Source of the DNA: JACZYA01 sp965247455
GTDB taxonomy: Bacteria; Acidobacteriota; Terriglobia; Acidiferrales; 2-02-FULL-67-57
Direction of reading: 5' to 3'
Assembly (NCBI GenBank): GCA_965247455.1
Contig: CBDFHE010000017.1
Coordinates: 558,001-622,000 of the forward strand
DNA: 64,000 nucleotides
Shown here: one piece after another, positions 60,723 to 64,000 of the stretch
Layout of the letters: every line of letters starts with the position of its first letter
How positions within the stretch are numbered: position 1 is the stretch's first letter
Position numbers and translations under genes: made by a program
Notes under the pieces: model-generated
What the model saw: only the letters and a program-made list of their open reading frames with translations
Told to the model about the DNA's origin: nothing
The model's database searches: none

Positions 60723-60730
60723 GGCAAACC

Positions 60731-61513
60731 ATGGCATACGAGAATCTGCTCTACGAGAAGCGCGACGCGATTGCGTTCATCACCATCAACCGGCCCAAGC
60801 TGCTCAACGCGCTCAACCGCAAGACCATGGAGGAGTTGGACGAGTGCGTGCGCGACGTGGCGGCGGACGACGCCGTCCGCGTCGCCATCCTCACCGGCGC
60901 GGGAGAGAAAGCTTTTGTCGCCGGCGCCGACATCAACGAGCTGGCCAAGCTCTCGCCGGTGGACGGGCGCGACTACGGTCTGTTCGGCCAGTCAGTGCTC
61001 AACCGGATTGAGAACTCGCCCAAGCCCTTCATCGCCGCCGTCAACGGCTTCGCGCTCGGCGGTGGTTGTGAGCTGGCACTGGCCTGCGCCATCCGGATTG
61101 CGTCGGAGAAGGCCCGCCTGGGCCAGCCGGAAGTGAAGCTCGGCCTGATTCCCGGCTACGGCGGCACGCAGCGGTTGGCGCGCCTGGTGGGCAAGGGCCG
61201 CGCGTTGCAACTGGTGCTGAGCGGCGAGCCCATCATCGCCGAGGAGGCGTTGCGCATCGGGTTGGTGAACGAAGTGGTGCCGCCCGGCGACCTGCTGGCC
61301 GAAGCCGAGAGCTTGGCCAAAAAGATCGCCGCCAACGCGCCGCTGGCGGTGCGCTTCTGCCTGGAGGCGGTGAACCACGGGCTGGACATGCCCCTGCCTG
61401 AAGGGCTCTACCTGGAAGCCACGCTCTTCAGCTTGTGTTGCACCACCGAGGATATGAAGGAAGGCACCAAGGCGTTTCTGGAAAAGCGCCCGGCCCAGTT
61501 CGTCGGCCGCTAG
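60731..61513 (+). CDS. Enoyl-CoA hydratase/crotonase
   Basis: 260 aa, 8 bp after hbd. The crotonase oxyanion hole and catalytic glutamates are visible: FVAGADINELAKLS, AVNGFALGGGCELALACAIR, and LGQPEVKLGLIPGYGGTQRL (two Glu of the hydratase pair in ...GGCE and QPEV). It hydrates crotonyl-CoA or longer enoyl-CoA. It completes the three-gene set. Confidence 0.93.
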   Translation: MAYENLLYEKRDAIAFITINRPKLLNALNRKTMEELDECVRDVAADDAVRVAILTGAGEKAFVAGADINELAKLSPVDGRDYGLFGQSVLNRIENSPKPFIAAVNGFALGGGCELALACAIRIASEKARLGQPEVKLGLIPGYGGTQRLARLVGKGRALQLVLSGEPIIAEEALRIGLVNEVVPPGDLLAEAESLAKKIAANAPLAVRFCLEAVNHGLDMPLPEGLYLEATLFSLCCTTEDMKEGTKAFLEKRPAQFVGR

Positions 61514-61700
61514 CGACGTCTCGGCGTCCTCTGCGTCTCTGCGGTGAAAATGCTGGGAACCTGGTGGCGGGGGCCACCGGGTTGGACAGAGAGGGACCGT
61601 GGAGGCAGAATCTGATTGTCCAGCCCAGCGGCCCTTCAGGGCGAGCCTTCGGGCAGAAGCCTTCAGGACGAGCCCCTGCCGCTGGGACAAGGAGTTGGGT
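61514..61700. other. Intergenic repeat region, 187 bp
   Basis: CACAGAG-type repeat on the minus strand (TCCTCTGCGTCTCTGCGG near 61527), GGTGGCGGGGGCCACCGGGT TGGAC (61563) and the uninterrupted TGTCCAGCCCAGCGGCCCTT repeat (61618-61686). AAGGAG at 61689-61694 is the ribosome binding site of ribH. Confidence 0.6.
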
Positions 61701-62192
61701 TTGGCAGCAGAGAAAAAGGGAAACTTAAACGCGAAAGGGCTGCGGCTGGCAATTGTGGTCAGCCGGTTCAACAGCTTCATCACCGAGCGGCTGTTGAACG
61801 GCGCGCTCGACGCGCTGGCACGCGCCGGCGCCGGCGACAAGCAAGTCGAGGTGGTGCGCGTGCCGGGCTCGTTCGAGATTCCGGTGGCGGCCAAGCGTTT
61901 GGCGGAAACCGGCCGCTACCACGCGCTGGTTTGCCTGGGTTGCATCATCCGCGGCCAGACCCAGCACTTCGACTACATCAGCGCCGAGGTCACGCGCGGC
62001 ATCCAACTGGCTGCGGTCGAGACCGGCGTGCCCATCGCCTTCGGCGTGTTGACCACCGACACGCTCGAGCAAGCCATCGACCGCGCCGGCGCTAAGAGCG
62101 GCAACAAAGGCGCCGACGCCGCCTTGAGCGCGGTGGAAATGGCCACCCTGCTCCAGAAGGTCAGCGGAAGCCCCAAGAAGAAACGCCGATGA
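61701..62192 (+). CDS. ribH: 6,7-dimethyl-8-ribityllumazine synthase
   Basis: 163 aa from TTG 61701, chosen because AAGGAG ends 6 nt upstream; frames starting earlier run through a repeat. Signatures: LRLAIVVSRFNSFITERLL, VVRVPGSFEIPVAAKRLAE, CLGCIIRGQTQHFDYISAEV with the catalytic His, and PIAFGVLTTDTLEQAIDRAG. It makes lumazine, the penultimate step of riboflavin synthesis. It overlaps nusB by ATGA, a common pairing. Confidence 0.94.
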   Translation: MAAEKKGNLNAKGLRLAIVVSRFNSFITERLLNGALDALARAGAGDKQVEVVRVPGSFEIPVAAKRLAETGRYHALVCLGCIIRGQTQHFDYISAEVTRGIQLAAVETGVPIAFGVLTTDTLEQAIDRAGAKSGNKGADAALSAVEMATLLQKVSGSPKKKRR

Positions 62193-62614
62193 GCACGCGG
62201 CGCAAAGCCCGCGAGTGTGCCCTGCAACTGCTCTACCAGTGGGAAGGCGAGCGCGGCGACCCGGCCGCGCTGCTGCCCGGCTTCTGGCGCGGCAAGAAGG
62301 CCGACGCCGCAACCAGAGAATTCGCGCAACAACTCTTCCACGGCACCGTGGCCCGGCTGGAAGAGATCGATACCCTGATCGAGTGCCATTCCGAGCACTG
62401 GAAGCTGGAGCGCATGGCCGCCGTCGATCGCGCCCTCCTGCGGCTGGCGGCGCACGAGCTTCAGGCCCATCCCGAAACGCCCCGCGCGGTGGTGATTGAC
62501 GAAGCGCTGGAGATTGCGCGCCGGTTTTCCTCCGCCGACTCGGTCGAGTTCATCAACGGCGTCCTCGACGCCGTCCGCAAAACCCTCGAATCTCAAACGC
62601 CGTCCTCTCCGTAG
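62189..62614 (+). CDS. nusB: Transcription antitermination factor NusB
   Basis: 141 aa, ATG overlapping the ribH stop. All-helical NusB fold: ARECALQLLYQWEGERGDPA at the start, then FAQQLFHGTVARLEEIDTLI, and ERMAAVDRALLRLAAHELQA followed by AVVIDEALEIARRFSSADSV and EFINGVLDAV. It binds boxA RNA with NusE (S10) in antitermination of rRNA operons. Confidence 0.94.
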   Translation: MSTRRKARECALQLLYQWEGERGDPAALLPGFWRGKKADAATREFAQQLFHGTVARLEEIDTLIECHSEHWKLERMAAVDRALLRLAAHELQAHPETPRAVVIDEALEIARRFSSADSVEFINGVLDAVRKTLESQTPSSP

Positions 62615-63099
62615 TTTTCCTCTTTCGGTATCGTAACTCTGGTTGCTGGAAGAAGTCCCCTGCGGCTTCGTTCAGCCCACAGACCTGCGTGCCCTGCCGG
62701 CCGAAGGCAGGCTTCCGCTCGTGGGGCCCCGTCTCTTATCTTTAGGGTAGAGCAGACATTCCTGTCTGTTCTTAGTCGGACCAGAATGTCCACCCCAGGA
62801 AACTGCGGCAGACAAGAATGTCTGCCCTACTGGGTTGGGTGGCGCAGACATTCCTGTCTGTTCTTAGGCGGACCAGAATGTCCACCCCAGGAAACTGCGG
62901 CAGACAAGAATGTCTGCCCTACTGGGTTAGGTGGCGCAGACATTCCTGTCTGCGAAGCGGGGGAGAGGCGGAGGCCCCTGCGGGTCGCTTCTACCTACCC
63001 TGAGCCGTTTTCTAATTTCTGTTTTCAGTTTTCTTCCTGGATGTGGCTGACCATGGCCAGCGGCTCGCCTTTGCTTGCGGCGGAGTCGCTACCACGTTT
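62615..63099. other. Convergent intergenic region, 485 bp
   Basis: Left: a degenerate dyad (CTGCCGGCCGAAGGCAGG near 62695). Middle: the 92-bp tandem repeat. Right (62953-63099): nothing recognised. No gene supported. Confidence 0.5.
62752..62952 (+). repeat. 92-bp tandem repeat, two full units and a partial third
   Basis: Units begin GCAGACATTCCTGTCTG at 62752, 62844 and 62936. The first two differ at only a few positions (TTAGTCGG/TTAGGCGG; GTTGGG/GTTAGG). Each unit contains three inverted pairs: CAGACATTCCTGTCTG, GGACCAGAATGTCC, and GGCAGACAAGAATGTCTGCC. A diverged single unit lies at 11978-12063. Confidence 0.85.
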
Positions 63100-64000
63100 T
63101 CAGGCCTGCCACGACCTGGCGAAGGCGATGCGTTTTTCCACCGAAGGGTGGGAGTGGAAGATGAACTCGATCCAGGGGTGCGGCCGGCGCTGGGCCAGGT
63201 TCTGCGCGGCGAGTTTTTCCATTGCGCCGATGAAAGCGCTGCGGTTGCCGGTGGTGCGCAGCGCGAAGGCGTCGGCGCGGCGCTCGCGCCAACGGGAGAA
63301 GGCGTTGGACCAGGGCAGCACCAGCAGCGAAGCACCCGAGGAAATGAGCAGCAGTAAGGGCAGGTTGGCGAAGTCAGCGGGGCCGCGGAAACCGAGCGGC
63401 GCAGTCCAGGCCGCCAGCGCCCGGTGGACAAGGTAAAACCCGGCGAAGGTGAGCGCAGTTTGCAGGGCGATGCCTTTCCAAATGTCATTGTGGACGTGGT
63501 GGGCAAGCTCGTGCGCCAGGATGGTTTCGATCTCTTCGGGCGAGTGTTTTTCCAGCAGCGTGTCGGCCAGGATGATGCGCCGGGTCGAGCCCCAGCCTGC
63601 CAGGGCGGCGTTGGCTTTGCGGGATTTCTCGCTCAGCTTCCACAGCCACACACCGCGCACGCGCGTGCCCACGCGCTCAGAGAGCCGCAGCAGGCGCCGC
63701 CGCAGTTCTTCATCGGCCAACGGCTCGAACTTGAAGAAGAGTGGGAAGAGCAGCACCGGCGCAAGCTTGGTCAGCAGAATAAAGAACGCCACAAAAGCAG
63801 CGGCGCACATCAGCCACCAGTTTTCGGGGTAGCGGCGCAGGGCAAAGTAGATGAGCTCCGCCCCGGCCAGTCCGAGCGCGAAACTGAGGCCGAGGGCTTT
63901 GAACCAGTCCTTGAGCCAACTGAAGAATGTTTGGCGGGAAAGCCCGAAGCGATGTTCGAGCGAATGCCCCTTGTAGAGGTCGAGGGGAAAGCTGAGCGCC
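63100..64000 (-). CDS. M48-family metalloprotease (Ste24/CAAX protease-like), C-terminal part
   Basis: The minus-strand frame is open to the window edge (about 300 residues visible; N-terminus missing). It reads SFPLDLYKGHSLEHRFGLSR, then membrane segments (KALGLSFALGLAGAELIYFA; AAFVAFFILLTKLAPVLLFP). The zinc motif HELAHH lies in EIETILAHELAHHVHND and the third ligand Glu in RWRERRADAFALR. A final HPSVEKRI motif is typical of M48. The family clips prenylated proteins in eukaryotes; in bacteria it is an inner-membrane quality-control protease. The apparent start at 63810 is internal. Confidence 0.9.
   Translation of the reverse strand, partial: ALSFPLDLYKGHSLEHRFGLSRQTFFSWLKDWFKALGLSFALGLAGAELIYFALRRYPENWWLMCAAAFVAFFILLTKLAPVLLFPLFFKFEPLADEELRRRLLRLSERVGTRVRGVWLWKLSEKSRKANAALAGWGSTRRIILADTLLEKHSPEEIETILAHELAHHVHNDIWKGIALQTALTFAGFYLVHRALAAWTAPLGFRGPADFANLPLLLLISSGASLLVLPWSNAFSRWRERRADAFALRTTGNRSAFIGAMEKLAAQNLAQRRPHPWIEFIFHSHPSVEKRIAFARSWQA

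Noticed and set aside
1..64000. tRNA or rRNA genes
   Set aside because: I looked for T-arm (GGTTCRANNC) and cloverleaf signatures in intergenic regions on both strands and saw none I could support.

Overview
The window looks like a chromosomal contig from an uncultured, GC-rich, diderm bacterium. The gene content fits Acidobacteriota best: LPS genes (fabZ-lpxA-lpxI), TonB-type energy transducers, STAS and PilZ proteins, a DUF1015 protein, scattered NTF2-like proteins, and housekeeping genes split into small transcription units. This assignment is inferred from gene families; no rRNA or tRNA gene was found to anchor it.

Layout. 0-2.8 kb: the C-terminal part of a Lon-family protease, a coiled-coil membrane protein and a STAS protein. 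2.8-12 kb: an exopolysaccharide/LPS sugar cluster with an FkbM methyltransferase, three GT4 and one GT2 glycosyltransferases, a Wzy-like polymerase, a Wza-like exporter and a DegT aminotransferase. No flippase or Wzc kinase is in view. 12-20.6 kb: HAD phosphatase, DUF1015 protein, a second STAS protein, a frameshifted zinc-ribbon gene, AsmA, TonB and a class V aminotransferase. 20.7-22.4 kb: a complete IS1380-family element whose ends can be read directly. It lies 15 bp before a secreted kinase-fold protein. 24.8-30 kb: lipid A operon fabZ-lpxA-lpxI-oxidoreductase, then a TonB-like protein, a 32-residue membrane microprotein and miaA. 31-34 kb: hflX, pgsA and an AMMECR1 protein. 34-40.1 kb: a frameshifted OmpA-type protein, a frameshifted aroDE fusion, trpE and trpG. 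40-46 kb: assorted membrane proteins, a methyltransferase and trpD. 45.7-49 kb: sucC, an inserted S23/four-helix-bundle element, sucD with a lysine-rich tail, and ndk. 49-56 kb: xseA, NTF2, barrel and PilZ proteins, and lepA. 56-62.6 kb: a TPR-GAF-degenerate GGDEF protein, a thiolase/3-hydroxyacyl-CoA dehydrogenase/enoyl-CoA hydratase operon, ribH and nusB. 63.1-64 kb: an M48 protease running off the end.

The most unusual feature is between the genes. Intergenic regions carry several families of short palindromic repeats built into one another. A 19-bp dyad, CCTGCCTACCGCAGGCAGG, occurs about ten times in both orientations. In three cases the window also holds an 'empty' copy of the same host repeat, so the dyad behaves like a minimal insertion unit. 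Two MITE-like elements with GTAGTG termini, a 92-bp tandem repeat and variable-core hairpins add to this.

Four genes carry clean 1- or 2-nt frame disruptions (about 15.09, 30.36, 34.85 and 36.12 kb). Each can be corrected to a full-length family member, so assembly or read error must be considered alongside real gene decay.
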